A stretch of 17,559 nucleotides of DNA from an uncultured Muribaculaceae bacterium (GCA_910585755.1 CAJUFH010000060.1:1-17559), one strand, 5' to 3'. Shown: positions 1 through 7,898, counted from the stretch's first letter. A program made the numbers and translations. Notes: generated by a model from the sequence alone, not told the origin.

Positions 1-115
1 GGATACCGTTGCGCTCCATGAAGATGTAGGGAGCCATCGCGGGGTTCCATTTGCGCTTGAGGTGGCCGAAGTGGCAACCTGCTTCAAGGAGCTGGTCAAA
101 TGTTGGTGTTGACAT
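1..115 (-). CDS. rpsB: 30S ribosomal protein S2 (N-terminal part, cut by window edge)
   Basis: The first 38 codons are visible on the minus strand, starting at the ATG at 113-115 and running off the left edge. The N terminus reads MSTPTFDQLLEAGCHFGH and continues with LKRKWNPAM and PYIFMERNGI, which is the highly conserved start of bacterial S2, a protein of the small ribosomal subunit that is needed for late 30S assembly. It is the third gene after rplM and rpsI in the same direction, the order usual in Bacteroidales, where tsf normally follows. The gap to rpsI is 162 bases, longer than the other gap in the operon, and holds no gene. Identity is certain from sequence; the rest of the gene is outside the window. 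Confidence 0.95.
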   Translation of the reverse strand, partial: MSTPTFDQLLEAGCHFGHLKRKWNPAMAPYIFMERNGI

Positions 116-277
116 TTTGTTCTTTCGAGTTGTTTACGTTCTTTCGATTACAACCCCGAGGTAGGGAACGCGATCCATCCGCGGGATTTAGATACTAAAC
201 TCAGTTTTTGAGAGTCAGCTCACGCCGCCAGGCCGGTATCAGGCCGCCATGGCCGCCGAGCGATAGAGGGAAGCGGA
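116..277 (-). other. rpsI-rpsB intergenic spacer with GC-rich dyad
   Basis: This 162-base spacer has no open frame. The part next to rpsI (about 229-262) is rich in GGCC and GCC/GGC blocks, for example GGCC at both sides of GGTATCA, and can fold on itself. The part next to rpsB is AT-rich. No TAnnTTTG promoter element is obvious. It could be an untranslated leader controlling rpsB, since S2 operons are often autoregulated, but no known motif was recognised. Confidence 0.3.
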
Positions 278-676
278 TTAACGCTTGGAGAACTGGAAGC
301 GCTTGCGTGCCTTGGGACGACCGGGCTTTTTACGTTCAACGACGCGCGGGTCGCGGGTCATGAAGCCTTCGGCGCGGAGGGCCTTCTTGTCGTCGGGGTT
401 GATTTTCACCAGCGCGCGGGCGATCGCGAGACGGAGGGCCTCAGCCTGCCCTTTGTAGCCGCCGCCGTCGATGTTCACTGCGATGTCGTACTTTTCCTCG
501 CAGTCGAGGGTCTTCATGGGCTGCTTTACGATGTACTGGAGAATCGAGGAGGGGAAGTAAACCTCCAGGGGGCGCTTGTGATGGTGGCAGCTTACGGTGA
601 TAACGCCGGTGCCTTCCTTAACGATAACGCGGGCTACGGCGGCTTTGCGGCGGCCTACTGCATTTACTGTTTCCAT
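278..676 (-). CDS. rpsI: 30S ribosomal protein S9
   Basis: This 132-residue protein is S9, which sits in the head of the 30S subunit with its C-terminal tail reaching the P-site tRNA. The sequence shows the family landmarks in order: NAVGRRKAAVARV near residues 5-17, YFPSSILQ, the GGGYKGQAEALRLAIARAL block, LRAEGFMTRDPR, and the invariant basic tail KKPGRPKARKRFQFSKR with terminal SKR. It lies 31 bases downstream of rplM, the standard L13-S9 pair. An oddity is the segment SCHHHKRPLEVYFP (about residues 29-42): as I remember relatives, they have about four fewer residues there and no Cys-His-His-His, which would account for 132 rather than about 128 residues. The ATG is at the usual family position. 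Confidence 0.97.
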   Translation of the reverse strand: METVNAVGRRKAAVARVIVKEGTGVITVSCHHHKRPLEVYFPSSILQYIVKQPMKTLDCEEKYDIAVNIDGGGYKGQAEALRLAIARALVKINPDDKKALRAEGFMTRDPRVVERKKPGRPKARKRFQFSKR

Positions 677-707
677 AAGATGATGTTCAGAAGATTAGGC
701 GTTACAC

Positions 708-1187
708 TTACTTCATTTTGTTGATGTCGAGCACCTTGACCTCGAGTCCGTTCTGGGGATAGTCGGGACCGTTGTAAACGTGGAGGTTCTTGATGAGTTT
801 GCGGCCAAGACGGTTCTTGGGGAGCATGCCCTTCACCACGTGGATGTACAGGGGGTGCATACCGGGTTTGAGGTGCTTGTTGAAGGACTTCTTCAGGAGC
901 ACTTCGGGGGTAGTCTCGCGCTGACCGCCGGGGTAGCCGGTGTAGCTGAGATAAACGCGGTCGGTCCACTTCTTTCCGGTGAGGACGACCTTGTCGGCGT
1001 TGATGATGATCACGTTGTCGCCGCACTCCACGAAGGGGGAGTAGCACGGCTTGTTCTTGCCGCGAAGGATTTTGGCAACCTTCGAGCACAGACGGCCGAG
1101 CACCTGGTCGGTCGCGTCGATCACCACCCACTCTTTCTTAACGCTCTGGGCGTTGGGGGTAATGGTTTTGTAGCTTAAAGTATCCAC
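708..1187 (-). CDS. rplM: 50S ribosomal protein L13, GTG start
   Basis: This is L13, an early-assembly protein of the large ribosomal subunit. The family core is clear: KEWVVIDATDQVLGRLCSK, then AKILRGKNKP, GDNVIIINADKVVLTGKKW, YPGGQRE and the GMLPKNRLGRK block, ending in an LDINKMK tail. The open frame continues 38 codons further upstream, but that extension (starting at 1301) has no family similarity. Bacteroidales L13 normally begins MDTLSYKT, and that sequence here starts at the GTG at 1185-1187, so I place the start there, giving 159 residues. It is the first gene of the rplM-rpsI-rpsB operon. A good Bacteroidetes promoter lies about 110 bases upstream, giving a leader of roughly 105 bases with a hairpin that may serve feedback control. 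Confidence 0.95.
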   Translation of the reverse strand: MDTLSYKTITPNAQSVKKEWVVIDATDQVLGRLCSKVAKILRGKNKPCYSPFVECGDNVIIINADKVVLTGKKWTDRVYLSYTGYPGGQRETTPEVLLKKSFNKHLKPGMHPLYIHVVKGMLPKNRLGRKLIKNLHVYNGPDYPQNGLEVKVLDINKMK

Positions 1188-1235
1188 TTCTAATAAGTTG
1201 GTTGATAAATAAATAGCTAACGGCGAGTCACACAG

Positions 1236-1255
1236 GGAGCCAGGCCAAAGGCTCC
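1236..1255 (-). promoter_or_regulatory. Hairpin in the rplM leader
   Basis: GGAGCC (1236-1241) and GGCTCC (1250-1255) form a 6-bp stem with an 8-base loop in the untranslated leader between the rplM promoter and its GTG. Ribosomal protein operons are often controlled by the protein binding its own leader, so this is a candidate, but no known leader motif was matched and the hairpin is short. Confidence 0.3.
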
Positions 1256-1298
1256 GGGATGGCTTGGGCCGCGACTGCCTGCTACGGCAATCGAGCGG

Positions 1299-1330
1299 CA
1301 AAGTTACGCATTTTCAGCGGAATATCCAAG
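1299..1330 (-). promoter_or_regulatory. Promoter of the rplM operon
   Basis: On the minus strand, TAACTTTG (1299-1306) fits the Bacteroidetes -7 element TAnnTTTG, and TTGG (1326-1329) lies 19 bases upstream as a near match to the -33 TTTG. The predicted start of transcription is near 1292, giving a leader of about 105 bases before the GTG. It is back to back with the promoter of the 1372 gene. Confidence 0.65.
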
Positions 1331-1339
1331 AAAGTTTTG

Positions 1340-1347
1340 TAAATTTG
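1340..1347 (+). promoter_or_regulatory. -7 element upstream of the C1 peptidase gene
   Basis: TAAATTTG fits TAnnTTTG and ends 24 bases before the ATG at 1372. No clear -33 TTTG is seen 19-21 bases upstream. It lies within 50 bases of the divergent rplM promoter, so the two may influence each other. Confidence 0.5.
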
Positions 1348-1371
1348 CGCCACGCAAAACAAAACCTCATT

Positions 1372-2604
1372 ATGACATACATCCCCGATACCCTTCGCGC
1401 GACGGCGCTCGCCCTCGCAGCCGCGACCACTGCGGCAGCGGCCGCGGCTGATCCGGCACCGGCCGACTCGGCCGCCGTAAAGGCCGACTCCGTGTTCGTA
1501 TTCACAGACACGAAAGTAATCCCGCACACATCCGTAAAGGACCAGAACAAGAGCGGCACCTGCTGGTGCTTCGCCGGGACCTCCTTTTTCGAGGACGAAA
1601 TCCTGCGGCAAGGGGGCGACTCGCTCGACCTCAGCGAGATGTTCACCGTCCGCCAGTGCTACCTGGACAAGGCAGACCGCTTCATGCGCCTCTACGGGCA
1701 GACGAATTTCGCCGCCGGAGGCTCGACGGCCGACGTGCCCTACGTCTGGCGTATGTACGGGGCGGTTCCCGAGGACGCGTATCCAGGAATCGCCTACGGC
1801 GAGGACAAACACGTCCACGGCGAGCTGGACGCCGTCCTCTCTGCCTACCTGAACGCTGTCGCCGCGAAACCGAACAAACGCATCTCGACAGCGTGGCGCA
1901 AGGGGTTCGAGGCCATACTTGACGCATACCTCGGCCCGGTACCCGAAACCTTCACCGTCAACGGGAAGACTTATACTCCGAGAAGCTATGCCGACGCGCT
2001 GCCGATAAAGCCTGCCGACTACGTTTCCATCACATCCTTCACCCACCATCCCTTCTACGAGAGTTTCGCGGTCGAAGTGCCCGACAACTGGCTATGGTAC
2101 CCGTCGGTCAACCTCCCCATGGAGGAGATGAAGCAGGTCGTTGACAACGCTATTGAAAAAGGTTATCCCGTAGTATGGGCGGCCGACGTCAGCGAGGGGG
2201 GATTCAAATGGAAGGAAGGATTCGCCGTGATGCCCAAGGAACGCACCGCCGCCGACATGGAGGGCACGGAGCTGTCGCGCTGGGTCCACCTTTCCGACAA
2301 GGAGCGTTCGGAAGCCCAGTTTGACTTCAAGGGCCCGGTTGAGGAAATCGAGGTAACCCAGCAGTCGCGCCAGGATATGTTCGACCGCCAGGAAACGACC
2401 GACGACCACGGCATGGAAATCGTCGGCACCGCGACAGACCAGAACGGCAAGCGTTATTATAAGGTGAAGAACTCGTGGGACACCAACCAGGTTTACGACG
2501 GGTATCTGTATGTTTCCGAACCCTACTTCCTGGCGAAGACCGTGAACATCTACGTAAACAAGGACGCGGTTCCCGCCTCTATCGCCAAGAAAATCAAGAA
2601 ATAA
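1372..2604 (+). CDS. Secreted C1-family cysteine peptidase, aminopeptidase C (bleomycin hydrolase) type
   Basis: This protein of 410 residues has the papain-fold catalytic set of the PepC/bleomycin hydrolase family: oxyanion Gln58 in KDQNKSGTCWCFAG, nucleophile Cys64, His346 in DDHGMEIVG and Asn367 in VKNSWDTN. Family members trim peptides from the N terminus as self-compartmentalised oligomers. Residues 1-27 are an alanine-rich signal peptide-like segment, so the enzyme is probably periplasmic, as is common for the Bacteroidales version and unlike the cytosolic PepC of other bacteria. I chose the ATG at 1372 because the frame upstream (to 1264) runs through the divergent promoters and because this start exposes the signal peptide. 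It is the first gene of a run of closely spaced plus-strand genes. Its link to the sugar-degrading genes that follow is not obvious from function. Confidence 0.88.
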   Translation: MTYIPDTLRATALALAAATTAAAAAADPAPADSAAVKADSVFVFTDTKVIPHTSVKDQNKSGTCWCFAGTSFFEDEILRQGGDSLDLSEMFTVRQCYLDKADRFMRLYGQTNFAAGGSTADVPYVWRMYGAVPEDAYPGIAYGEDKHVHGELDAVLSAYLNAVAAKPNKRISTAWRKGFEAILDAYLGPVPETFTVNGKTYTPRSYADALPIKPADYVSITSFTHHPFYESFAVEVPDNWLWYPSVNLPMEEMKQVVDNAIEKGYPVVWAADVSEGGFKWKEGFAVMPKERTAADMEGTELSRWVHLSDKERSEAQFDFKGPVEEIEVTQQSRQDMFDRQETTDDHGMEIVGTATDQNGKRYYKVKNSWDTNQVYDGYLYVSEPYFLAKTVNIYVNKDAVPASIAKKIKK

Positions 2605-2631
2605 GCGATTATCATACAACCAACAGGCATA

Positions 2632-4842
2632 TTGACAGCGGTTTGTTCCGCGGCGCTCGCCCTCCTTCCCGCCTGCCGCGGGGAGCGGCCGGGAGCACCC
2701 GTCGCGGGGAGCTGGCATAACGAACAGTACGCGATCACCGCCGGAAGCGTGAGCTTCTCCGGCGGTGACGCTCTGCTGGTAACCTCCGACTCTACCGCAG
2801 AACTGCGTTCCCGGGACATGGAGAGCGCCGAAGCGACGGTCGCGCCGATTCCTCCGGGGATTCCGCTGTTCGAGAGCGACGACCCGCTGCTGACTTTCCT
2901 CTACCGGCTCGAGGCCGCGACCGACACGCTTCCGACACGAGGGAGACCCTACCTGCCCTATACATTATATATAAACCCGCTCCCCGCCGACCGCGCCGCC
3001 GGACTCCTGGCGGAACGGCTGCGCAACGACCTCCCCATCCCGCCGGAACTACCCCGTTACAGTTGGCCGGTGGTCCGCGACAACGCCCAATGGCTTATGG
3101 CGGCCTCGGAAACAGCGCTCGCAGGAGGTGACGGGCGATGGACTAAACGGGTATTCTCAGCCGCCAGGCAGCTTCTCGAACTTGACCTCAGGATGGCGCT
3201 CAACCGCCGGTGCGGACTGTTTGAGGGAACGCCGCGCTACCTGCTCGGCCCCGTGTCGCTTTTTCCCGACTGGCTTCAGCCAGTCGACCTGTTCCAAAAC
3301 ATGACCCTCTCGGAGAACGCCTCGTACCATGCCGCGCTCTCAAATATCGAACGGATAGCCGCTCACGACAAAACAGACCCAGGCATCCCCTACCCCTCCT
3401 CGGCCCTGCGCGACGCGGTAAACACCAGGCTATGGAATCCGGCCTCCGGCTGCTACGGCGCCGCGCTCTACGGAAACCCGGAGTTCCCCGTAAGGCTGCA
3501 TTCTGCCGACAACGCCGCCCAGGCGGTCGCCATTCTCGGAGGGACAGCCTCAGAGGCGATGGCTGCCTCCATTGCGGCCAGGACACCAGTAGGTCCTTTC
3601 GGCCCGGAAATGCTGACACCGCGATGGAACGGCGACAGCGTGTCGGCCAACGAGTTCCCGCCGATACTACTAAACACGTTGTGGATGGCCGCCATGAGCG
3701 CGACACCCAACGAGACAGCATACTCAGCCGCGGTTGCCGCGCTGATAGCCCGCAGGGCAGCGGCCCTACTTGACGGGCGCTCCCATCCGGAAATGTCGGC
3801 GGTACGTCCAATAGCCTCTCTCGTACTCCGCGGATTCCTCGGAGCGAAATTCGCGCCCGAAGGGATGTACTTCTATCCCGCCGTTCCGGCGGAGCTCCCC
3901 GGCGACAAGCGTGTCACCGGACTGCGTTACCGCGGGGCCACACTCAATATCAGAATCACCGGGACCGGCAGAATCCTCTCGACCTTCACCATCGACGGGA
4001 AATCCGCAGCGCCCTTTATCCCCGCTGACCTCGAGGGGGAGCACGAAATAACGATAACGCTGGCAGGCCCATCAGCCGAACCGGGCGAAATAACCATCGC
4101 GTCGCAACCGGCCGCGCTCCCTCCTACCCCCGCCGTGGCATGGCCGACTCCGCTTGGCGCGAGACTCCGCTCCGGGAACGGCGCGACATCGGCGGACGAC
4201 GGCTATGCCGTCTACCTCAACGGGATACTCGACCAGGTAATAATCAGCCCTGACTACAAAGTCCGCGCCCCGCGGGAACTTACCTCGGTCCAGTTCTCGG
4301 GGGTTGCCGACAGCAAGCCCGCAGGCTTCGCCTCCGCCCCGCACATAGTCTACCCCAAAGGATGGGAAACTATAATACGCGCCTCCGACCACGCTGTTCC
4401 GGGCACACGCCTGATCAACGACATGAAAAGAGCCGCGGGAATCGTAGAGTCGAACCGGTGGAAGAACCGCGCGGTCAGCTTCCGGTTCGACGCGCCGGAA
4501 GCGGGAGTGTACCTGGTAGACGTAAGATATTCCGCCAGCCTCGGCATTGTCAACCCACACCGTCGTACCTCCCTCCGGCGGCTCAAAGCCAACGATGTCG
4601 AGGCCGGGATATTGGTATTCCCCCAATACTCCCCCGCCTGGTGGCACCGCGACACGGGGGACGACTGGCAGCTTCCCGCGACATACTCCACCCAGCTTGC
4701 TGTCGAGCTTGACAAGGGACAGAACAAACTCGAACTGGTTTATTTCCAGCCCTCGCCGGTCTATATCGACCCGCTGGCAAACGCGCTGCTGTTCGACCTC
4801 GTCAGAATACGGAGAGTCGGAAATGAATCAAGAAAACCATAA
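2632..4842 (+). CDS. Putative lipoprotein, six-hairpin glycosidase-like with C-terminal carbohydrate-binding-like domain
   Basis: The 736-residue reading resembles Bacteroidales proteins with an (alpha/alpha)6 'six-hairpin' glycosidase core of the MGH1/glycogen-debranching type. Core landmarks are SWPVVRDNAQWLMAASETAL (about 144-163), CGLFEGTPRYLLG (194-206), DWLQPVDLFQNMTLSENASYH (213-233), RLWNPASGCYGAALYG (266-281), and the closing beta region with FYPAVPAEL, GLRYRGATLNI and FTIDGK (414-457). Residues about 575-730 look like a beta-sandwich carbohydrate-binding module. The lipobox LLPAC (Cys15) suggests a lipid anchor. No ATG precedes it: the first usable codon is TTG at 2632, and the first in-frame ATG (2818) would remove the signal, so the start is uncertain. 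It begins 27 bases after the peptidase gene, in the same frame, and is followed by the GH13 gene, suggesting joint glucan breakdown. Substrate and catalytic residues are not established. Confidence 0.6.
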   Translation: MTAVCSAALALLPACRGERPGAPVAGSWHNEQYAITAGSVSFSGGDALLVTSDSTAELRSRDMESAEATVAPIPPGIPLFESDDPLLTFLYRLEAATDTLPTRGRPYLPYTLYINPLPADRAAGLLAERLRNDLPIPPELPRYSWPVVRDNAQWLMAASETALAGGDGRWTKRVFSAARQLLELDLRMALNRRCGLFEGTPRYLLGPVSLFPDWLQPVDLFQNMTLSENASYHAALSNIERIAAHDKTDPGIPYPSSALRDAVNTRLWNPASGCYGAALYGNPEFPVRLHSADNAAQAVAILGGTASEAMAASIAARTPVGPFGPEMLTPRWNGDSVSANEFPPILLNTLWMAAMSATPNETAYSAAVAALIARRAAALLDGRSHPEMSAVRPIASLVLRGFLGAKFAPEGMYFYPAVPAELPGDKRVTGLRYRGATLNIRITGTGRILSTFTIDGKSAAPFIPADLEGEHEITITLAGPSAEPGEITIASQPAALPPTPAVAWPTPLGARLRSGNGATSADDGYAVYLNGILDQVIISPDYKVRAPRELTSVQFSGVADSKPAGFASAPHIVYPKGWETIIRASDHAVPGTRLINDMKRAAGIVESNRWKNRAVSFRFDAPEAGVYLVDVRYSASLGIVNPHRRTSLRRLKANDVEAGILVFPQYSPAWWHRDTGDDWQLPATYSTQLAVELDKGQNKLELVYFQPSPVYIDPLANALLFDLVRIRRVGNESRKP

Positions 4843-4874
4843 AAAACTTACGTTACATACATCTCTCAAAACCC

Positions 4875-6749
4875 ATGAAACGACTGACATTATTTTCCTG
4901 CGGCATCCTGACCGGGGCCGCATCGCTTCTCGGAGCCGCGAAAGCCCCGATTGTGACAAACGTGGAGCCTCCCTACTGGTGGACCGGAATGGCCAACGAC
5001 ACCCTCCAGGTGATGGTAACCGGCCCGGATATCGCCAAAGCGGAAGTGGCGGTAAACTATCCCGGAGTGCGCCTGGCGCAGAATGTCACCCTCGACAGCC
5101 CCAACTACCGCTTCCTCTACTTCGTCATCTCCCCTCAGGCAAAACCGGGGACAATGGATATAAAATTCTCTCTCGGCAAGAACCGGCAGACCGTGGCATA
5201 CGAGCTCAAGGCCCGCGACCGCAAGCCGGAGGAATATGTCGGGTTCGACGCGTCGGACGTGCTCTACCTCGTAATGCCCGACCGTTTCGCGCAGGGAGCG
5301 GCCAACGAAGAGCAGCTCGCCAAAGCCTACGAGAAGCTGAACCACCCTGTGAAGCCTGACCGCGCTGACCCCAACGGGCGCCACGGAGGCAACATACGGG
5401 GTATAATCGACCATCTCGACTACCTCGATACCCTCGGAGTAACGGCGATATGGAGCTGCCCCGTGCTTGAAAACGACATGCCCGGCGGCTCGTACCACGG
5501 CTACGCCACCACCAACTATTACCGCATCGACCCCCGCTTCGGAACCAACGACGACTGGAACGAGATGGTTGCCGAGACGCAGAAAAGGGGTATGAAGGTC
5601 GTGATGGATATGATTTTCAACCATTGCGGCGTCGCCCACCCCTGGGTCGAGGACGCTCCCGCCGTCGACTGGTTCAACCATCCGAAAGGGGACGTGCTGA
5701 CCAACTTCCGCCTGTCGACAATCCACGACCCGTACGTCTCCGACTACGATCTCGACCACACGGTCAACGGATGGTTCGTCAGCGCCATGCCGGACCTCAA
5801 CCAGCGCAATCCCCACCTTATGAAGTACCTGATCCAGAACTCCATCTGGTGGATCGAATCGTCGAAAATCAACGGCATAAGAATGGACACTTATCCGTAT
5901 GCCGACATGGAGGGGATGGCGTCGTGGGCCAAGGAAGTGCTCCGCGAATACCCGAATTTCAACATCGTCGGCGAATGCTGGTACGGCAACGAGGCCGGAA
6001 GCGCCTTCTGGCAGCGCGGCAACAAGATGAACCCCCGCAACACGGAGCTGCCGACCGTCATGGACTTCAAAATCTCGATTGACGGCCACAAGTATTTCGA
6101 CGAGGAGACCGACCCCTGGAACGGCCTGAACCATCTCTACGACCATCTCGCCCTCGACTATCTCTATCCCGACCCGCAGAAGGTGCTGACCTTCGTCGAC
6201 AACCACGATACCGACCGCTTCCTTCTGAAAGAACCCGAGGACCTCGGCTCCTGGAAACAGGCGATGGCGTTCCTGCTCACCTCCCGCGGCATCCCCCAGC
6301 TCTACTACGGCACCGAGCTGCTGATGAACGGCTCGAAAGAGGGTAGTGACGGCTACGTGCGCCGCGACGTTCCCGGAGGATTCCCCGGCGACACTATCAG
6401 CGCCTTCACCCCCGAGGGGCGCACGGAGCTGCAGAACGAGGCATGGTTTTATCTACAGCGCCTCCTGCAATGGCGCCGCGGGGAGGCCAACGAGGTAATC
6501 GCCAAAGGCTCGCTGAAACACTTCATGCCGCAGAACGGCGTCTACGCCTACCAGCGCAAGCTCGGCGACAAGGAGGTTACGGTGCTCCTCAACGGTACTG
6601 ACAAGCACAACAAGGTGACGATGGAGCGCACTCTCGAAATTCTCCCCTACGGGCTCCAGCTCCGCGACATAGTAAGCGGCAAGGAGGTCACAATCGAGCC
6701 GGAGATGACCTTCGGGCCGCGCCAGGTAATGATACTCCAGAACTTCTGA
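4875..6749 (+). CDS. GH13 alpha-amylase family enzyme, SusA/neopullulanase (cyclomaltodextrinase) type
   Basis: This 624-residue protein has the layout of periplasmic neopullulanase SusA: signal peptide (1-about 24), an N-terminal beta domain starting VTNVEPPYWWTGM (28-40), a GH13 TIM barrel from DVLYLVMPDRFAQG (128), and a C-terminal beta domain (from about 540). The four GH13 motifs are complete: DMIFNH (Asp245-His250), GIRMDTY with nucleophile Asp338, IVGECWYG with acid/base Glu367, and FVDNHD with transition-state stabiliser Asp445. The family cleaves alpha-1,4 links in pullulan, maltodextrins or cyclodextrins. Cys9 lies too early for a lipobox, so a soluble periplasmic enzyme is likely. 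It starts 32 bases after the six-hairpin glycosidase gene and ends 18 before the next, consistent with an operon. No SusC/SusD, SusE/F or SusR homologue is in the window. Confidence 0.92.
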   Translation: MKRLTLFSCGILTGAASLLGAAKAPIVTNVEPPYWWTGMANDTLQVMVTGPDIAKAEVAVNYPGVRLAQNVTLDSPNYRFLYFVISPQAKPGTMDIKFSLGKNRQTVAYELKARDRKPEEYVGFDASDVLYLVMPDRFAQGAANEEQLAKAYEKLNHPVKPDRADPNGRHGGNIRGIIDHLDYLDTLGVTAIWSCPVLENDMPGGSYHGYATTNYYRIDPRFGTNDDWNEMVAETQKRGMKVVMDMIFNHCGVAHPWVEDAPAVDWFNHPKGDVLTNFRLSTIHDPYVSDYDLDHTVNGWFVSAMPDLNQRNPHLMKYLIQNSIWWIESSKINGIRMDTYPYADMEGMASWAKEVLREYPNFNIVGECWYGNEAGSAFWQRGNKMNPRNTELPTVMDFKISIDGHKYFDEETDPWNGLNHLYDHLALDYLYPDPQKVLTFVDNHDTDRFLLKEPEDLGSWKQAMAFLLTSRGIPQLYYGTELLMNGSKEGSDGYVRRDVPGGFPGDTISAFTPEGRTELQNEAWFYLQRLLQWRRGEANEVIAKGSLKHFMPQNGVYAYQRKLGDKEVTVLLNGTDKHNKVTMERTLEILPYGLQLRDIVSGKEVTIEPEMTFGPRQVMILQNF

Positions 6750-6767
6750 CAACCGCGCCTTTCCGAT

Positions 6768-7268
6768 ATGAAACGAATAGGAATACTTTCCGACACCCAC
6801 TCCTGCTGGGATGACCGATACGCCGAGCATTTCGCCGGATGCGACGAGATATGGCACGCTGGCGACATCGGGTGGATCGACATAATACGGCGGCTGGAAG
6901 AGGTAGCCCCGGTTGTGCGCGCCGTAAGGGGCAACATCGACTCCGGGGAAACCCGCCGCGCCTTTCCCGAGGTGCTGGAATTTGAGGTCGAAGGGTGCCG
7001 CGTGCTCCTGACCCATATCGGAGGCTACCCGGGGCGCTACGCTCCCGGCATCCAGAGCGAACTGCTCCGCTCTCAGACCAACATCTTCGTCAGCGGCCAC
7101 AGCCATATCCTGAAAGTTATGTACGACGAGGGGCTGAAATGCCTGCACATCAACCCCGGAGCCGCCGGACAGCAGGGTTGGCAGAAGAAACGCACCCTCG
7201 TGCGTTTCACCATCGACGAGGGGATACCGCGCGACCTGGAGGTTATCGAGCTTGGCGGCAACCTGTGA
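6768..7268 (+). CDS. YfcE/MJ0936-family metallophosphoesterase
   Basis: This 166-residue cytosolic protein carries the complete calcineurin-like metal-binding set: SDTHSCWDD (Asp9, His11), HAGDIG (Asp33), RGNID (Asn56), LTHIGG (His83) and SGHSHI (His111, His113). The length and motif spacing fit the small YfcE/MJ0936 group, phosphodiesterases that act on model substrates with two divalent metals; the cellular substrate is generally unknown. GNID replaces the more common GNCD, with the metal ligand Asn kept. It begins 18 bases after the GH13 gene, so it is probably co-transcribed, although nothing links its function to glycan use. A hairpin overlaps its stop codon. Confidence 0.9.
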   Translation: MKRIGILSDTHSCWDDRYAEHFAGCDEIWHAGDIGWIDIIRRLEEVAPVVRAVRGNIDSGETRRAFPEVLEFEVEGCRVLLTHIGGYPGRYAPGIQSELLRSQTNIFVSGHSHILKVMYDEGLKCLHINPGAAGQQGWQKKRTLVRFTIDEGIPRDLEVIELGGNL

Positions 7269-7292
7269 GGGCGCTCCCATAACGGCCCTCAC
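7265..7292 (+). terminator. Hairpin over the end of the phosphodiesterase gene
   Basis: GTGAGGGC (7265-7272, including the TGA stop) pairs perfectly with GCCCTCAC (7285-7292) around a 12-base loop. There is no U-run directly after it, so it is a weak terminator candidate and may instead be an RNA-processing or partial attenuation site before the SPOR-domain lipoprotein gene. Confidence 0.4.
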
Positions 7293-7322
7293 TATCCGGG
7301 TAAAAAAATAAAAGAACAAAAG

Positions 7323-7820
7323 ATGAGAAAACTACTGATTTGCATAGCCGTCCTGGGGGTAATCGCCACCGGGTGCCGGACAACGGAAAAGAACTACCGC
7401 GAAGCCTACGAGAAAGCGCTCGAGAAACGCGACGAGGGGCTTACCGAGGAGGAACGTCTCGCGATCGCGCGAGAGCAGGCAACGCCGAAGAGCGTCTACC
7501 GCGGCGACTCCATCCCCCTGAAGGCGATGTGGGTCAACACCGTCGCGGAAACCTCCAAGACCGCCGCGCTCGAATACAACATCGTGACCGGCACGTTCAA
7601 ACAACAGTTCAACGCCAACTCCGCGATGCGGCGGCTCCGCGAGGGGGGCTACCCCGACGCCTTCCTGCTTATCGACGCCGACAAGAACTTCATCGTCACT
7701 GCCACCACCACCTCGTCGCTCGACACGGCCGTCAGCCGCCTCCGCGCCCTGGAAGCCTCCTCCCCGGTCCCCCTTCGTCCCCCCTACCCCTTCATCCTCC
7801 GCAAAGCCTCCCGCCGCTGA
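7323..7820 (+). CDS. SPOR-domain lipoprotein
   Basis: This is a 165-residue lipoprotein. The N terminus MRKLLICIAVLGVIATGC is a classical lipoprotein signal with lipobox Cys18. A charged, Glu-rich helical linker (about 22-50) follows, and then a SPOR-like domain (about 83-145) with the pattern YNIVTGTFKQQFNANSAMRR, the GYPDAFLLIDADKNFIV segment and a closing helix. SPOR domains bind glycan strands stripped of stem peptides, often at division sites. The last 20 residues are Pro/Arg-rich and low in complexity. It lies 54 bases after the phosphodiesterase gene, following a hairpin, with an A-rich stretch before the ATG. It could be the last gene of the upstream operon or have its own weak promoter. 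A role in cell-envelope maintenance is inferred from the domain only. Confidence 0.8.
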   Translation: MRKLLICIAVLGVIATGCRTTEKNYREAYEKALEKRDEGLTEEERLAIAREQATPKSVYRGDSIPLKAMWVNTVAETSKTAALEYNIVTGTFKQQFNANSAMRRLREGGYPDAFLLIDADKNFIVTATTTSSLDTAVSRLRALEASSPVPLRPPYPFILRKASRR

Positions 7821-7854
7821 CTGCCACGGATATGATTCCGCAAAAGATATGCAG

Positions 7855-7895
7855 AAAAAGTTTGTCGCTATAATTTCATAGATGACAAACTTTTT
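7855..7895 (+). terminator. 12-bp perfect inverted repeat before the cls promoter
   Basis: The arms 7855-7866 (AAAAAGTTTGTC) and 7884-7895 (GACAAACTTTTT) match perfectly, with further pairing of CTAT and ATAG inside the 17-base loop. It ends in a T-run, so it can serve as an intrinsic terminator for the lipoprotein gene, in principle in both directions. It sits directly on the -33 side of the cls promoter and could alternatively be an operator. Confidence 0.6.
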
Positions 7896-7898
7896 CCG

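Noticed and set aside
1188..1301. 38-codon N-terminal extension of rplM to an ATG at 1301
   Set aside because: It overlaps the predicted promoter and has no similarity to L13, while GTG at 1187 gives the family N terminus DTLSYKT.
4890..6206. 438-codon open frame on the minus strand
   Set aside because: It is antisense to the GH13 enzyme with all four catalytic motifs; its translation is His/Val-rich with no domain.
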